Shown: positions 34,254 through 46,542, counted from the stretch's first letter. The stretch is DNA of 64,000 nucleotides from Cynocephalus volans (GCF_027409185.1 NC_084462.1:29301577-29365576); one strand, 5' to 3'. A program made the numbers and translations. The notes: generated from the letters alone by a model not told the origin.

Positions 34254-34884
34254 GAAAATGGGCAAGGAATAAGAACAGATTATTCATAAAAGATAGCAAC
34301 AGACATGCTAAGACATACATGAAAAGATGCTCAATGTCACTAATACTCAGGGAAATGCAAGTTAAAACAAGTCTCACACCCAGCACATGTGCAAAAGTCT
34401 GGTAACACCTAGTACTGGGGAGGATGTAGGAACCAGGAATTCCTATGAGAGTGTAAAATGGTACAATTACTTCCAAGAGCAATTTGCCAGGATCTAGTAG
34501 AGCTGGAGAGGCACATCTCGTGACTCAGCATTTTCAAGTCCATTCGACTCTAAGAGAAACTCTCACGCCTGTGCAAAAGGAGGCAAGTGCAAAGTTTTCT
34601 CTAGCATACTGTTTTAACTACAAAACATGGATATGAAACAACTCTTGCTCAGTAACGGAAAGGGAGGGGAGAGCAAAGTGTGGTTTAAGCGTACAATACC
34701 GGTAGCAATTAAGATGAATGAACTGGGTTGTCAGGTACTAGACAGCGAAAGCATAAAATCATAAATCTGAAGCAAAAAATCAGTCTGAAAAAGTATATGT
34801 ATAATTTAGTATCACCATTATTCAATTTTAAAACTCATAGAGGAAATCATAATAAGAGTCTAAAATACACACCTTGAGAAGAGT

Positions 34885-35275
34885 GCATAAAATGAATATT
34901 TATAGATAGTGCAATTGTTCCAAAGTGAACCCCTATGTAACCAAACAGCCAGCCCCCAGAAACCCCTGTGTATCCTTTTCTAATTTCAACCCAGTCCCTC
35001 CTACCCCCATTAGCCTTTCTGTTTGTATGACTCTAAACAAATTGGTTTTGCTTGTTTCTGAAGTTTACTTAAATAAAAGTCAATGACATGTTTTCTTTTT
35101 AGCCTTGTTTTTCTTACTCAACATTGTGTCAGGAATACTCTCTCATGATCACGTGTATAGCTGTAGCTTGCTCATTTTCATTGCTTTATAATATTCTCTT
35201 GCACAAATATACTCAACGCAATCTATCCTTTCTGTTGAGATGGGTATCAAGGTTGTTTAGATAATGTAGTAAAAG
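34885..35275 (-). repeat. L1M 3'-end fragment
   Basis: 'aacccctatgtaacc', 'cttactcaacattgtgtcagg' and 'cattgctttataatattctcttgc' follow the minus-strand 3' UTR of old L1. Confidence 0.6.
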
Positions 35276-35383
35276 TACATGAGTAGAAATTATACTTCAT
35301 GTGGAAGCTAAGGTGTTGGCTACTTTTGAGGTGGGGAGGGGGACTTAGGAGCTTCAGGTGTTAATGACATGGCTTACTTTAGA

Positions 35384-36208
35384 AAAAAACAGCATGGGGA
35401 AATGCAAATCAAAACCACATTGAGATATCATTTCACCCCATTTATGCTATTATCTAAAAGAGAATAACAAATGCTGATGAGGATGTGGAGAAAGAGGAAC
35501 CCTCCTGTTGGTGGGACTGTAAATTGGTGTAGTCATTATAGAAAATGGTATGGAGGTTCCTCAGACAACCACAGATACAACTGCCATATGATCCTGCAAT
35601 TCCACCGCTGGGTATATGTAAAGGAATGAAAATCATCATCAGTCAAAAGGACACCTGCACTCTCATGTTCATTGCCACTCTATTTACAATACCCAAGAGA
35701 TGGAACCAACCTGAATGTCAATTGTCAGATGACTGGATAAGGAAAATGTGGTATATATAAACAATGGAATACTACTCTGCCATAAAAAAGAATGAAATAC
35801 TGCCGTTCATAGCAACATTATGAGAAAATTATGTTAAGTGAAATAAGCCAGACACAGAAAGAGAAATATTGCATGTCCTCACTTATAAATGGGAACCAAA
35901 AACAAAACAAAACAAAAAAACCCAAAAAAATTTAAAAAGAAAGAAAGATATAACAATCACAATAGCATGCTGAACTTTCAAAAGAAGAGAACAGAACCGA
36001 GGTTACTAGAGGTGGGAAAAGGGAACGGGCAGGGGGTAAGGGAGGAATTGGTAAAGGGCCATGAAAATCAATTACATTGGATAATGTTGAATATACTAAT
36101 TATCCTGACTTGAATATCACATATTGCACACGAGTACTGACATTCGATGTTGTACCCACGGATATGTACAATCAACTATGTTCCAATAAAGAAAAAAAAG
36201 AATTGAAT
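35384..36208 (+). mobile_element. 5'-truncated L1 (ORF2 end and 3' UTR)
   Basis: 'gaaatgcaaatcaaaaccacattgag', 'ggtgggactgtaaattgg', 'ccatatgatcctgcaattcc', 'caatggaatactactctgcc' and 'cctcacttataaatggg' follow each other in L1 order. The element ends in 'ttccaataaagaaaaaaaag'. The ORF2 terminus is interrupted. It is younger than the L1M pieces around it. Confidence 0.9.
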
Positions 36209-37020
36209 CAAACATGACAAAATGTTAACACCTGTTTAAATTCTGTGATGGACATAGAGGTGCAGTTATATCACTTTCTGTACTTTTCTGCATGTTGAAA
36301 TTGCTTATAATTTTTAAAATAAAAAGAAACTGTAAAGTGCTTGAAACATGAAGGCATTCTCTGCCACCTTCCTAGCTCCTGGAGCAGATTGCAAAATTCC
36401 ATCTCTGATCCCAGACATTGGGATAAGTAGCTATGAGGTGGAGCAGGCAGGGATTAGCATTGTACCCAAAAGCCTGGCTTCCCTCTCTTCTGTTTTAATT
36501 CTATCAAGTTGCACAAATAGGCCCTACATAGCATGGGCTGGCTCCCAGCTGTCCTGTGACATTTCTGGTTGCATGATCATTCCACACAGAGATTCTCTCT
36601 TTAGCTGCGAGGAGAGGATGTGTCATGCCCCAGGTTATACAAAACCTGAGCACAAGGAGCTGCCCATGGGGACAGACGGGGGTTGTGGCTTGGCCAGTTC
36701 TCTCTGGATTGCCAGCGAGGGTGGTGTCTGGGGCACCTGGAGAGGAAAGGAGGACAGGCTAACTGACTTCAGCACATGAGGGGGCAGTAGATGCACTTAT
36801 CTTTATTTATTCAGGCTCTTCCTTAAGCCTGGTTGGAACATGGTTAGAAAGAGGTTAGACAGAATCTGTCCTGCAATATTCCCCCTCAGCCCGTGACCAT
36901 GCCTCACATTCCACAATCAGAGAGCTGTTCCTTTGAGTTAAGCCCTGACAGTCCCGACCTGAAAACCAGCTCTAAAACAGTTGGGGGTGGGGAAGGGATG
37001 GTCACTGTTTACCACTTCCT
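36209..37020. other. No gene recognised
   Basis: A 143-codon open stretch (36348-36779, plus strand) starts just after L1 and has no recognised domain or splice context. Not called as a gene. Confidence 0.4.
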
Positions 37021-37665
37021 ATGAGCCAGGCACTGTGCTTGTAGCTTTCCAGATATGTTCTATATTTTGCAGTTACTCACAGCCATCCATATGGAAAGCG
37101 GTAGGGCCAGAAATCAAAGCCAGGTCTGTCAGCTGCTGAAATCCCCAAACCACACGGCCTCCCAGTTATAGAATCCTATGGGATTCCAATCCCATTAGCT
37201 GAAAGTCACCTCTCTGACAATGTGGGCTCAAGCCCTCATTTTAGAGGTGAGACCTAGAGAAGGTGAAGTGACCTGCTCAAGGTCAAACACCAGTTAATGT
37301 GAGATGTGGGGCTAAGTATTCTGGCCACCACTATAGATGTCCTGAAGTGACACCATGATGTCCCCTCTGAAGTTGGGAGTCGGGGAGGGCTAAGCACGAT
37401 TTTTTACCTGCACCTGGAGGGCTAAGGTATTGGGAAGAGCATTGGGAAACGAGTCAGGAATTCTGGCCCCACTTTGCCTGAGCCACTGGAGCTGTGACTT
37501 CATGCCCCTGACTCTAACTTGGGTGCATTGCTGTGGCTGATTCTCCAGCACCAGGATTTGAACTCCCGTCTGCATGAAAGTCATGATACCTACCCTACAG
37601 GCTTGTGAAAATTGTGAGGCACGTTTTGGAAAGTGACTTGGAAGCAGCATAGTACTGAGAAAATG
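37021..37665. repeat. MIR cluster
   Basis: 37021-37170 'tatgagccaggcactgtgct' (minus strand) and 37220-37330 'gaggtgagacctagagaagg' (minus strand). 37560-37640 'atgatacctaccctacagg' is in the plus direction. Two or three old MIR or L2-like copies lie side by side. Confidence 0.6.
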
Positions 37666-38269
37666 CCAGGGGTTATATTTCTTGTGAAATCAGTCCATGG
37701 CCACCTGGCTGTGGCTATTTAGTTCCTGGAAGATCTCTAGACTTAATTCCTTTCACAAAGTTTGATTCTAATGGCACAAACTACAGCCTAAAAGATTTGT
37801 CAAGAATGAGGATAAAGCAGAGGTCTTCAGAACAACCCTTCAACTCCTCATGTTTCTTTAACACTTTCTATTTTATAGAGCATGCTAACATATGTTATCA
37901 GCCCAGAATTGTTGAGCAGAGTTGCTTTTTTTTTTTTTTTTCCCCCAACATAAGGGGCTTCTTCAATTAAGGGAAGCAGGTTACTTTTGATGGCTGCATA
38001 GCTTTCCTGACTTTTTGATGTCCTTTGATTCTGATTCACAAAAGCAGCCGATAATGGATGTCCAGAATTGGTTTTTCAGTGGTGAGGAACTGGATGGTGA
38101 ATGGCCCTGGAGAATTCTGAAGGCCAGAGGCTGCCTTGATTTGCTTGTGTTGTTTGGATAAGGGAAAATGGTAGCAGTGGGAATGTCTGGACTTCCAGAT
38201 TTGGGCAGGGCAGGATGTGTGGGTTTTCTTGTGGCCCAAGCCTCTGAAAGTAGCTGTATTGGACTGTTG
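37666..38269. other. No gene; poly(T) tract
   Basis: A run of about 17 T followed by C is at 37927-37948. The rest is unassigned. Confidence 0.4.
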
Positions 38270-38706
38270 TGATGGTTCATTTTATGTGCCGACTTGACTG
38301 GGTTAAAGGACACCCAGATAACCGGTAAAACACTATTTCTGGGTGTGTCTCTGTGGGTGTTTCAGGAAGAGATTAGCATTTGAATCAGTAGACAGTAGAG
38401 ATCTGCCTTCACTAGTGTGGCATTGTCCCATCCACAGAGGGTGTGGATAGAGCAATGAGGTGAAGGAAGGGTTAATTCACACTCTTTTTCCTTGAGCTGG
38501 GATGTCACCTTCTCCTGCCCTCAGGTTTGTGGACTCAGACTGAATTACATCACTGGCTTTCCTGGTTCTCCAGCTTGCCAACAGAAGATAGTGGGTCCTC
38601 TCACCTTCCGTAATTGCATGAGCCAATTCCCACAATAATATTCCCTTTTATATATTGCTATGCAGAGTGTTTTCTCTGTTTCTTTGGAAAACCCTGACTA
38701 ATACAG
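38270..38706 (+). repeat. ERVL LTR, MLT2-type
   Basis: 'tgatggttcattttatgtgccgacttgactggg', 'tttctgggtgtgtct', 'gcatttgaatcagtagac', 'ttctccagcttgccaac' and 'ggaaaaccctgactaatacag' match this LTR type end to end. Solo LTR. Confidence 0.82.
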
Positions 38707-39084
38707 TTGTCTCCAGAGAGAAAGAGAGAGCCAAACAGGTGTGTTTGAGACAGGGTTGAGAAAAAGCAAAGCCCTTACTAACAGCTCTCTACCAAATTAA
38801 ACACGTTCAACAGCTGTTGCAATGGGAACTCCTTGGCCATGGCATATGGTCTTCTTTGATTGTTTGTTTATGGTGTGTGATCACTGGTGTTGGTCTTAAT
38901 CAAATGTCTTGGTCTTGGTCAAATATCTTCATAGGTTTGAACCAGCTCAATACACCCCACATGTGTCTGGAAGGGCACATCGGTACAGCTCCTTGTCAGA
39001 AATAAAATAATCTTACTATCACACAGTGATGACAACATAGAGTCCAGATTATGATGACATACATTTATTTATTTTCTCTTTCAG

Positions 39085-39212
39085 CTTGGATGGGCAGACT
39101 GCAAACTCCACATGAGCAGCGATTTTGTCTGTTTTGTTTCCTGATGAACCCTGAGTCTTGGAGGACATCGCCTAGCACCAAATACTTAACAAATGGTTGG
39201 ATTGAATAATTG
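39085..39212 (+). repeat. L2 3' end
   Basis: 'gcagactgcaaactccacatgag', 'gattttgtctgttttgt', 'cgcctagcaccaaatac' and 'ggttggattgaataat' follow the L2 3' end. Confidence 0.75.
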
Positions 39213-40069
39213 GCTATCTCAGGATCTCTTACATCTCTTTTCTCCCTCCATTTTCTCTTCTCCCCCCAATCTCCTGTGTTCCTACTCATTGCCCTTCCTC
39301 CCATGTTCTGGATCAGCACATTATGCAAAGTTCCAGATGATGACTATGATTCTGTCACCCTGGAGGGGCAAGGTTCATCCTCTGGCTTTCCCAGGAGAAG
39401 GCCTGAGACTTTCAGAAGTCTTTACGAGATCCACAAACCTATTTCATGCTAATACTGCCCCACTCTTATAGCATAACTTGTAGACGTTATTGTGCTCACA
39501 AAGTGCTTCTTTTATTTTCTTTTTACTAATGACCTCTTTTAGACAAGGGTGAAGAGATTAAGTGCAGAAAAAGCCAAAGGGGCAAAAGAATCTTGTCCTA
39601 CCAGAGTTGTTTAACACGCATTTGGGAGTGTTTGTATCAGGTGTGCTTAGCTTGCTGCCTTAGAAGCCTGCTGGTGTCTTTTTGCTTTAAGAGCTGCAAC
39701 CCTGATGTTTTTTTTTTCTTGTTGCCCCTCGTCTTTTGGAGAGAAGGCACTGCATGTGGATGCAAAGATTAGCTGATTTCTTGAACTATCTGTCCTGACC
39801 AAGTCACCGATGCTCACCTTGGCTAGGAGACCTACAGCTTGGCACTGTGTAGCTGGAAGACAGGAACTGAGGCCTCCCGGCATAGGATAAGTTCACACGG
39901 TCTCCCAAATCTGTGTGATCAAATGTGCAGAATACACTGTTATGCAGGAAAACTGCCACCAGGAAGGTGGTAGGTAACTCATGAAGCAGTGAACGTCCTG
40001 AAAAAACCCAATATTGCTGTAAAAGAGTTCCAAATTTGATTAAATTTTAGAGTCCACCAACACATTATA
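39213..40069. other. No gene recognised
   Basis: Overlapping open stretches at 39193-39471 and 39647-39883 have no recognisable domain. No repeat identified. Confidence 0.4.
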
Positions 40070-40282
40070 CTGATGTAGGAAAAATCAAATGGATAAATGG
40101 TCAGGATTCCTCAGCTGTTTGGAATCTTGCCGAGCATGACCTAGCCTGTTTGATGTAAAAGTTAACTGTGCACGCGTGCCCAGGTGTTCCTTGGTTATTG
40201 TCTGATGTAATTGCGCATGTGCACCCGGGTGTTCTTTGGTTGTCCGGCTCGCACCCAGGTGCCCTGGGTTATCAGACTTGAG

Positions 40283-40288
40283 TATAAG
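40283..40288 (+). promoter_or_regulatory. TATA-like box (TATAAG)
   Basis: 'cagacttgagtataaggg' sits in the CpG-rich putative LTR. Downstream starts a GC-rich leader-like stretch. It resembles an LTR U3 promoter. Confidence 0.35.
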
Positions 40289-40532
40289 GGACGAATGGCT
40301 CTGATCCACAGTGCCCTGTGCCCCCGGGATACCCCGGGGGTGGGGAGCCATGAGGGGACTGCTACTGCTGCTGGAAGCTGTTGCTGCCAGGACCCCTGGG
40401 ATGTCCCCGGGGGCCACCGGGCTGTTGCTGCTGCTGCAGAGGAAGCTGAGGACTGAGCTCGCATCGGAATGAAGCAAGTCAACTCTGCCAACGGCTCCCA
40501 GGATCCTTTCCCAATTACCTAACTTGCAATCT

Positions 40533-40705
40533 GTATGTGAAGGGTCTGTGACCCAGCTGGCTGAGGGGTCTGGTGATCCAGCTAGCACGTGAGGGATCTG
40601 TGACCCAGTCTGGCATGTGAGGGGTCTGTGACCCAGTCTGTCATGTGAGGGGACTGTGACCCAGTCTGTACAACAGCTTTGAAGGGTCTGTGAGCCCTAG
40701 CCTGA
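40533..40705 (+). repeat. 28-bp minisatellite, about 5-6 units
   Basis: Core GTGAGGGGTCTGTGACCCAG, then TCTGKCAT, repeated. Three central units (about 40589-40672) are near-identical; outer units are degenerate. Confidence 0.82.
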
Positions 40706-40745
40706 CAACTAATCTATTGCAAATTTAGTCCTAGAGAGCTTGGTT

Positions 40746-41472
40746 TAATAAGAAATAGGTCATGTTTTCCTTTTGGTTATGAAAGAAAAAGGAAAGAAAA
40801 AAAAAAAAAGGAAAGAAAAAAGGATAATCAAAGAATTACTTAAGGGTTTTTGCACTGTCTACATACAAGTGTTCCACCCCCAATTTGGTGATATCCTCAG
40901 GTGTTTTGTTATTTTTCCAGCCTCATCCTGACATCTTGAACATCTATTTTGTTTTGATTATATTTTAATTAAAATATAACATTCTGTTTTATATTCTCAC
41001 AGTGTTTTCTTCTTTCAAAACGAAGAATTAATTTTATCAAAGTAATGCATGTGTCTAGTTTTAAAAAATGAAATAGGACTAAAGGGCTCATAATGAGAAG
41101 CAGCAGTCTGCCCCGGGGCTGATCCCAAGTCTTACTCGCTGCAGGCAGTCACTGTCTACTCTTTCAGCTGTTTCTTCCAGTATTCATCTCCATATTTCTT
41201 AATAATATGTGTAATAAGACATTGAATAGATTTTTGCTTTGATCTCAGAATTGTAGTTGTAGCCCCAAAGCTGAAAATAATAGGTGCTAGGAACTCCCAC
41301 AATCTGAAGAGAATGGACAAGATAACAGGACTCCTCTCCCACGATCTTTCTAACATGTGGTAGAAACAATAAGAATCGATACGACTTATGTCATGTTTAC
41401 CAAGTCTCAGGTCCTATTCTAAACTCCTTAGATGTATTTATTCATTTAACTATTGCAGTGACCTGCGAAGTA
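40746..41472. other. No gene; A-rich tract
   Basis: A-rich GGAAAGAAAA run at about 40786-40832. Otherwise AT-rich and unassigned. Confidence 0.4.
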
Positions 41473-41745
41473 CAGTAGTCCCCATGTCCACGGGGACTAC
41501 GTTCCAAGACCCCAGTGTATGCCTCAAACCGCAGATAGCACCGAACTCTCTATATACTATGTTTTCCCTATACATTTGCGCATATGATGAAGTTTAATTT
41601 GTAAATTAGGCACAGTAAGAGATTAACAATAACTAATAATAAAATAAAACGGTATGTTATTGTACTGTGGTTGACCTTGGACTGTGGTTGACCTCGGGAA
41701 ACTGAAACCGTGGAAAGCGAAACTGTGAAAAAGGGGAGACAATTG
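41473..41745. repeat. MER2-type Tigger DNA transposon
   Basis: Flanked by TA dinucleotides (41471-41472 and 41746-41747). Starts CAGTAGTCCCC and ends GGGGAGACAATTG, inverted relatives. Internal 'ctacgttccaagacccc', 'gcctcaaaccgcagata', 'aattaggcacagtaagagat' and 'gaaaccgtggaaagcgaaac'. About 273 bp. Confidence 0.92.
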
Positions 41746-41749
41746 TATG

Positions 41750-41870
41750 TCTATTGTACAGAGAGGTGACTAAGGATTAGAGAGGTCGAGGAACTCTGCC
41801 CAGGGGCAGAGGCAGGTTTCTCTTTCAGGTAGTCTGGCTGTGGACTGTTAAATGATGCTGCCTCTCAATG
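41750..41870 (-). repeat. MIR fragment
   Basis: 'gagaggtgactaaggattagagaggtcgagg' followed by 'gtagtctggctgtgg' is minus-strand MIR wording. Confidence 0.55.
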
Positions 41871-43654
41871 GCTTTGCACCATCAACCCATCCTTTCCACT
41901 CGAGCCTATGTAGGCAGAACACCAAAAGCTCTGGAAGGATCTACAGAATCAGAAGGGTAGGGGGAGAAATTGGTGTCTTTCTCCTTTGCTTTTCCTTGCA
42001 CCCTCCCCATTGCAGCTCCAAACCAAAAAAATGGGCTTTCAGTGTAGAGGCTGGGGGTATCCACAAGAAGGAGAGACTGGCATCTCCTTCCTCTGGGGGG
42101 TGTCTGCTTTGCAGCACACTGGCTGGTTGCCCTCAACGCCTGTTTCAGCAGAAAGAGAGGAAAGAGAGCCAGGTAGGCCATGGATGTGGGATTGCCTGCA
42201 GACCAAAGAGGCATCCTGGTGGCACTCTGCTTGAAGGAACAGTGGCAGCTAGAGGCCAGGGTGCCAGGTCGCCCGGGGTCAGGAAAGGTCAACCTGGTAG
42301 TAGAAAGGGTCCCAAGGGCCCTTCAAAACACTCACACAAGTGCTCTATGAGCAAATAAGCTTTGGAGATTCTACCCACATGGTCGACATCTGAGGCCAGC
42401 CACTGCTAGCCAGGATTTGAGACAGCAGAATCAGGAGGACATGAAGATGTTTGCCCCTTCCCTCCAGTCCCCACTCCCTGACCAGAATGAAGGGAGGTGA
42501 AATTGCCCACATGTCTCTTCCCTGATCCGAGAGCCTGGGCTGAGGAACAGCTGGATGGAGAGGAGGACAGCGTCCCCTGGACTCTAAGATTGAAGTTTCA
42601 AAGTGACAGAAGGTGGGCAGGACATTTCACACCTTTCTTAAAATGACCAGAAAACTATGGCATTGGCCAAGGGGTTATGAAGTGAGGAGAAAACAAAATC
42701 CAATATGGTACAGTTGAAGGTAGAGATCAGAGGAAAAATTAAAAGAGTTCATATTTCTGGACTGAGAATATGCACTTCTCTGAATATCTATGGTTTTTAC
42801 TGCTTCTGCTGACTTATTGGTTTAAATATTTTCTCTTGTCTTTTTTTTTTGTGTGGTGAATGATGGATTAGCTCTTTTTCATGCTTCCTCTCTATGCACA
42901 AACCTTTCCTCCCTTGTCCTACCAACACAGCTATGTGTTTAGAAAAATCAATCTAAAAACTTATATTTTTATGGCTAAATATTGTACCCTGGTAGGCCAT
43001 ACTTTAACTACGATTAAATTTCCTCTCTTGGAAATGTGGGGGACTCAGTATTTCTCACTTGCATTGTCTCTATGCACACGTTTGAACTTTTCCACCATCT
43101 CTGTCAGTTTCCTATACGCACATGTGGTTATTCTCTCCCCGAATGCTCACACATGCGAGGCTCTCTTAACTATTCTTCCCCCTAACAGGACAAGAGTACT
43201 CTAAAAGTCCCTCCAACTAGGGAGAGTGCTGCTGCTGAAAATATCTGTGCTAGATTGTTCCTCTGGGTTTATCTCAGAAAGCGTATTCTTACCTTGAGGA
43301 CACCATTTTCCTACATTTTACTGAAAATCTGTGTGTTAGATCAGTGTCTTCTGTAAGTTAATATTATATACTTCATTTTTTTTTCCTGGACTGGTAAAAC
43401 TAGCAATAAAATTTGTCCACTAATAATCCCTAAAAACCTCTGTTTCTCTTGCATATGTGACCACTATAAACGTTTTCCAGTGTTCAAATAAATAAATAAA
43501 TGATTCTTCCCCCCTAAAGTTATCCCTTCTGAACATTTCACCTAGAGTGCTTGTTCTTTGAATGTGCTGCACAGCTATTATCTTGAAACTTCCTTTGGTC
43601 AATTTACTGAATTGGATTTAGCTTTGGTATTCCTTGATCCCAGCTCTTCTTTTT
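41871..43654. other. No gene recognised
   Basis: The overlapping open stretches at 41852-42358 (both strands) are the longest here but have no recognisable domain. 42700-43600 is AT-rich and unassigned. Confidence 0.4.
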
Positions 43655-43870
43655 TTTTCATTTCCTTTCCTTCCCTTCCTTCCTTCCTTCCTTCCTTCCT
43701 TCCTTCCTTCCTTCCTTCCTTCCTTCCTTCCTTCCTTCCTTCCTTCCTTCCTTCCTTCCTTCCTTCCTTCCTTCCTCCCTCCCTCCCTCCCTCCCTCCCT
43801 CCCTCCCTTCCTTCCTTTCTTTTTCTTTCTTTCTTTTCTTTCTCCTCCCTTTCCTCCTTTCTTTTTTTTC
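43655..43870 (+). repeat. (TTCC)n / (TCCC)n microsatellite
   Basis: An almost pure TTCC array of about 100 bases (43673-43774) passes into TCCC repeats (to about 43808) and then a degenerate CTTT-rich tail. Open frames across it are repeat artefacts. Likely polymorphic in length. Confidence 0.95.
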
Positions 43871-45874
43871 TTCCTCTTTTGTCATTGCATGTCTGAAAAT
43901 GTCTTCATTATAGTTTCTTTTTTTCCTCTTATATAGCTGGGTAAAATATTCTAGCTTTGTCTTAGTTTGAATTTCCCCAAAAGCAGAGAATGAGACAAGA
44001 CCACAAATTTAGGTGGCTATTGGTGATGTTCCAGGGAACAGGAGTGAGGGACTGGGAGAGCGGAGTGAGGACAGAGGACAAACAGTACAAAGATGTGCTA
44101 CAAGTGACTGGCGCTTCACCTCACCAGCACGTGCTGTGGAGTTCATGTGGAGAGCAAAAAGAAGCATTTATCCATCAGCTCCTGGTCAAGGGTGACCTCA
44201 TAGATTTTATTCCTCATTATTTGCTGGCTGTGCCTATGTGAGTGCCACATTTCTCACAGGCATCCCATGCCATGCATCAGACCAGCTCCAAGGCAGGAAG
44301 CAAGAGGTGTGTGGTATAAACCTGGGTGAGGTGCTGTGCAGGTACACTGTGCAGAAGGAAGTCCACTGCTTAAAACTGTCTGCCACAGTGGCAGCTGGAG
44401 ACAGAGGTAGGACTGAGAGGTTTGGCAGTGGTGTACAAGAGGTGTCTGATACGGTCTACCCCTTACAACATTCAGATCCATTCAAGCCCCTCATTAAGTC
44501 CAGTTCATCGCACAGTCCTCTTCAAGGTGGCAGCCAGCCATAAGTTTTACAAAGACTTACTACAAGTATGTTACTGGAACAACCTGTAGACTCCATTGCC
44601 ATATATGATCCAAAGATCATAATCAATATTTATTATCTCCCATCTACTCTGTCTATTCTAGATTTCTCTCACCATTACCCCAAATTTCAGGTAGTCTTGG
44701 TTGATTATTAGTGGGATGACCTAGATCATTATTCTCAAGGGGTCTGACTCTTTGGTTGGCTTGCCTGTCTTAGTTTTGCTATTTATTACTGGACATGCCC
44801 TTACCAATTCACCATATTCACTGGGCATGACATCAGTAAGGAATGCCCCAGTGAATCCCTGCAGTTCTAGATATACTTCTCCCTTCTTCCTTATAACCCT
44901 AGACCCTCTTGATAATTAGGGTCAACTACTTCTTCAAGTAGATTTATTCTACTTACGTCTTGTTTTGATATACTTTCTGAAAGATTGTTCTTGCTTTCCA
45001 ATTGTTCCGTTTTCATAGCTTCCTGTACTTGTTTCATCATTTCAGTATCCTCTCCTACCCTCTGAGTATAGTAAATGTTTTTTATTTTTGGTATTTTTTT
45101 GTTTGTTTTTCTGCATGATTCTCATTTCCTTCAGGTTCCTTTTTAATCTGTTTGTGTGTTTCGGTCTCCTTTCATGTTGGAAGTTTCCCCCAATAGTCTG
45201 GTGATCCTTAAATTCCCATTCATATTTAAAAGGAATAAATATAAAAAGCTGAATGAAATTTTGTGGTTAGGAGACTGCGAATTGGGTGATCAGGCAATAA
45301 AGACCCCTCCCCAAATGTAAACATCTTGACTTCTTTTCTTGGTGGCTATTCTGTTTCTCAAGAGAAAAATCTTCCAATCTTTTGTCTTGAGTACGTTTAA
45401 CTAGTTGTAGAAGTGCTGTGCTTAGATGAACAATATTTATTTTGCAGACCTTCACTTAATTTCCTGCTTTAGTCTAGAACTTCACCCATGCCATCCACCC
45501 TGTCTTGTGTCCCTGAATTTGGAGTTGCTCTAGTTTGGTTCCCCCAGGAAATAAACATTATGTTTTCTGTTGGGAGACATAGTTACTTGTCTGCACTAAG
45601 TTTGGGAAGGCACCTTCTCTGTGCTCTGGCTTTTAACCAACCCACATATTGTCAGCCACACATCTGGTAGGTGCCTTTTCTTGCACCTGGTGCTGAGCCC
45701 ACCCAGGATTCCAAAGGATGATGAATCAGCTCACTTTTCCTTTGTATTCTCCTGTACAGGCTTCTGATTTGTAGTTTATTCCATTTTAATTTGGTTATTA
45801 CACTTCCATGTACTTCCAGTCATCCAGAAACCTGTTATACTCTCCTATAATCCCATGTTTCCTCGTAATTCTTT
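43871..45874. other. No gene recognised; possible LTR piece
   Basis: 43966-44560 begins 'agtttgaatttccccaaaagcag', a wording seen in some MaLR or ERVL-type LTRs, but I cannot assign it. The rest is AT-rich and unassigned. Confidence 0.3.
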
Positions 45875-46542
45875 GTCTTTATTTTTCATTTTTTGTATGA
45901 AATACACATATACAAAACACCAAAATTTGTCCTTTTAACAACTTTTAAGGGTACATTCATCATTATTAATTACATTCACAATATTGTACAACCGTCACCT
46001 ATTTTCAGAAATTTTCATCACCCCAAACAGAAACTCTGCACCATTAAGCAATAACTCCCCATGAATTTCCTCACCCCCATGAATTTGTCTATATAAACTT
46101 ACCAATTCTGGATATTTCATATAAGTAGAATCATAAAATATTTATTATTTTGTGTCTGTTTTATTTCATTTAGCATGTTTTCAAGGTTCATCCATATTGT
46201 ACATGTATCTGAAGTTTGTTCCTTTTCATGGCTGAATAATAGTCCATTATATGGATATACCACAATTTGTTTATCCATTCATGCATCTTGTTTTCATTTT
46301 TTGGCTATTGTGGGTAATCTTGCAATGAACATTGGTGTACAGGTATCCATTTGAGTTTCTGTTTTCCATTCTTTTAGGTATATATCTAGGAGTGGAATTG
46401 CTGGGTCTTTTGGTAATTCTATGTCTAGCTTTTGAGGAACTGCCAAACTGTTTTCCACAATGGTTGCACAATTTTACATTCCTACCAATAATATACAAGG
46501 GTTCCAATTTCTTTCCATCCACACTAACACTTGTTATTTTTC
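45875..46542 (-). repeat. L1M 3' part, left half of split element
   Basis: 'aacaacttttaagggtacattc', 'ccattatatggatataccac' and 'taggagtggaattgctggg' run to 'acacttgttatttttc' at 46527-46542, where the full-length L1 inserted. The element continues at 52480. Confidence 0.88.

Larger units (their letters stand above)
33035..34860 (+). repeat. Old L1M ORF2 segment, interrupted twice
   Basis: L1 ORF2 text can be followed in order: 'tggattaaagacctacacg' (33142), 'gcttcattaaaattttaaatg' (33367), 'aagacatgccacagactaag' (33695), 'agctcaatagaaaatgggc' (33812), then after an insertion 'catgaaaagatgctcaatgtcac' (34320) and 'gagtgtaaaatggtacaat' (34450). It is interrupted by a MIR and by the composite retroposon. 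Non-coding. Confidence 0.8.
40070..40745 (+). repeat. Putative CpG-rich LTR
   Basis: The block is GC- and CpG-rich (ACGCG, GCGC, CCCGGG, CCGG, CTCGC), in contrast to AT-rich surroundings. It has a TATA-like TATAAG at 40283-40288, CTG-rich text downstream and a 28-bp minisatellite near its 3' end. This suggests a class I LTR with promoter and U5-like repeats, retaining CpGs and so relatively young. Exact termini, TSD and family are not resolved. An alternative is a small CpG island of a unique gene. Confidence 0.42.

Noticed and set aside
40085..40588. 167-codon minus-strand frame
   Set aside because: Lies within the CpG-rich putative LTR and minisatellite; Ser/Ala-rich composition follows from CTG and CCGGG text.
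41852..42358. 168-codon open frame on the plus strand (with a 128-codon frame opposite)
   Set aside because: Starts inside a MIR fragment, no domain or splice context, and both strands are open, which points to composition rather than coding.
43558..43936. Long frames rich in Leu-Pro-Ser-Phe, and Lys-Glu-Gly-Arg on the other strand
   Set aside because: Direct translations of the TTCC/TCCC microsatellite.
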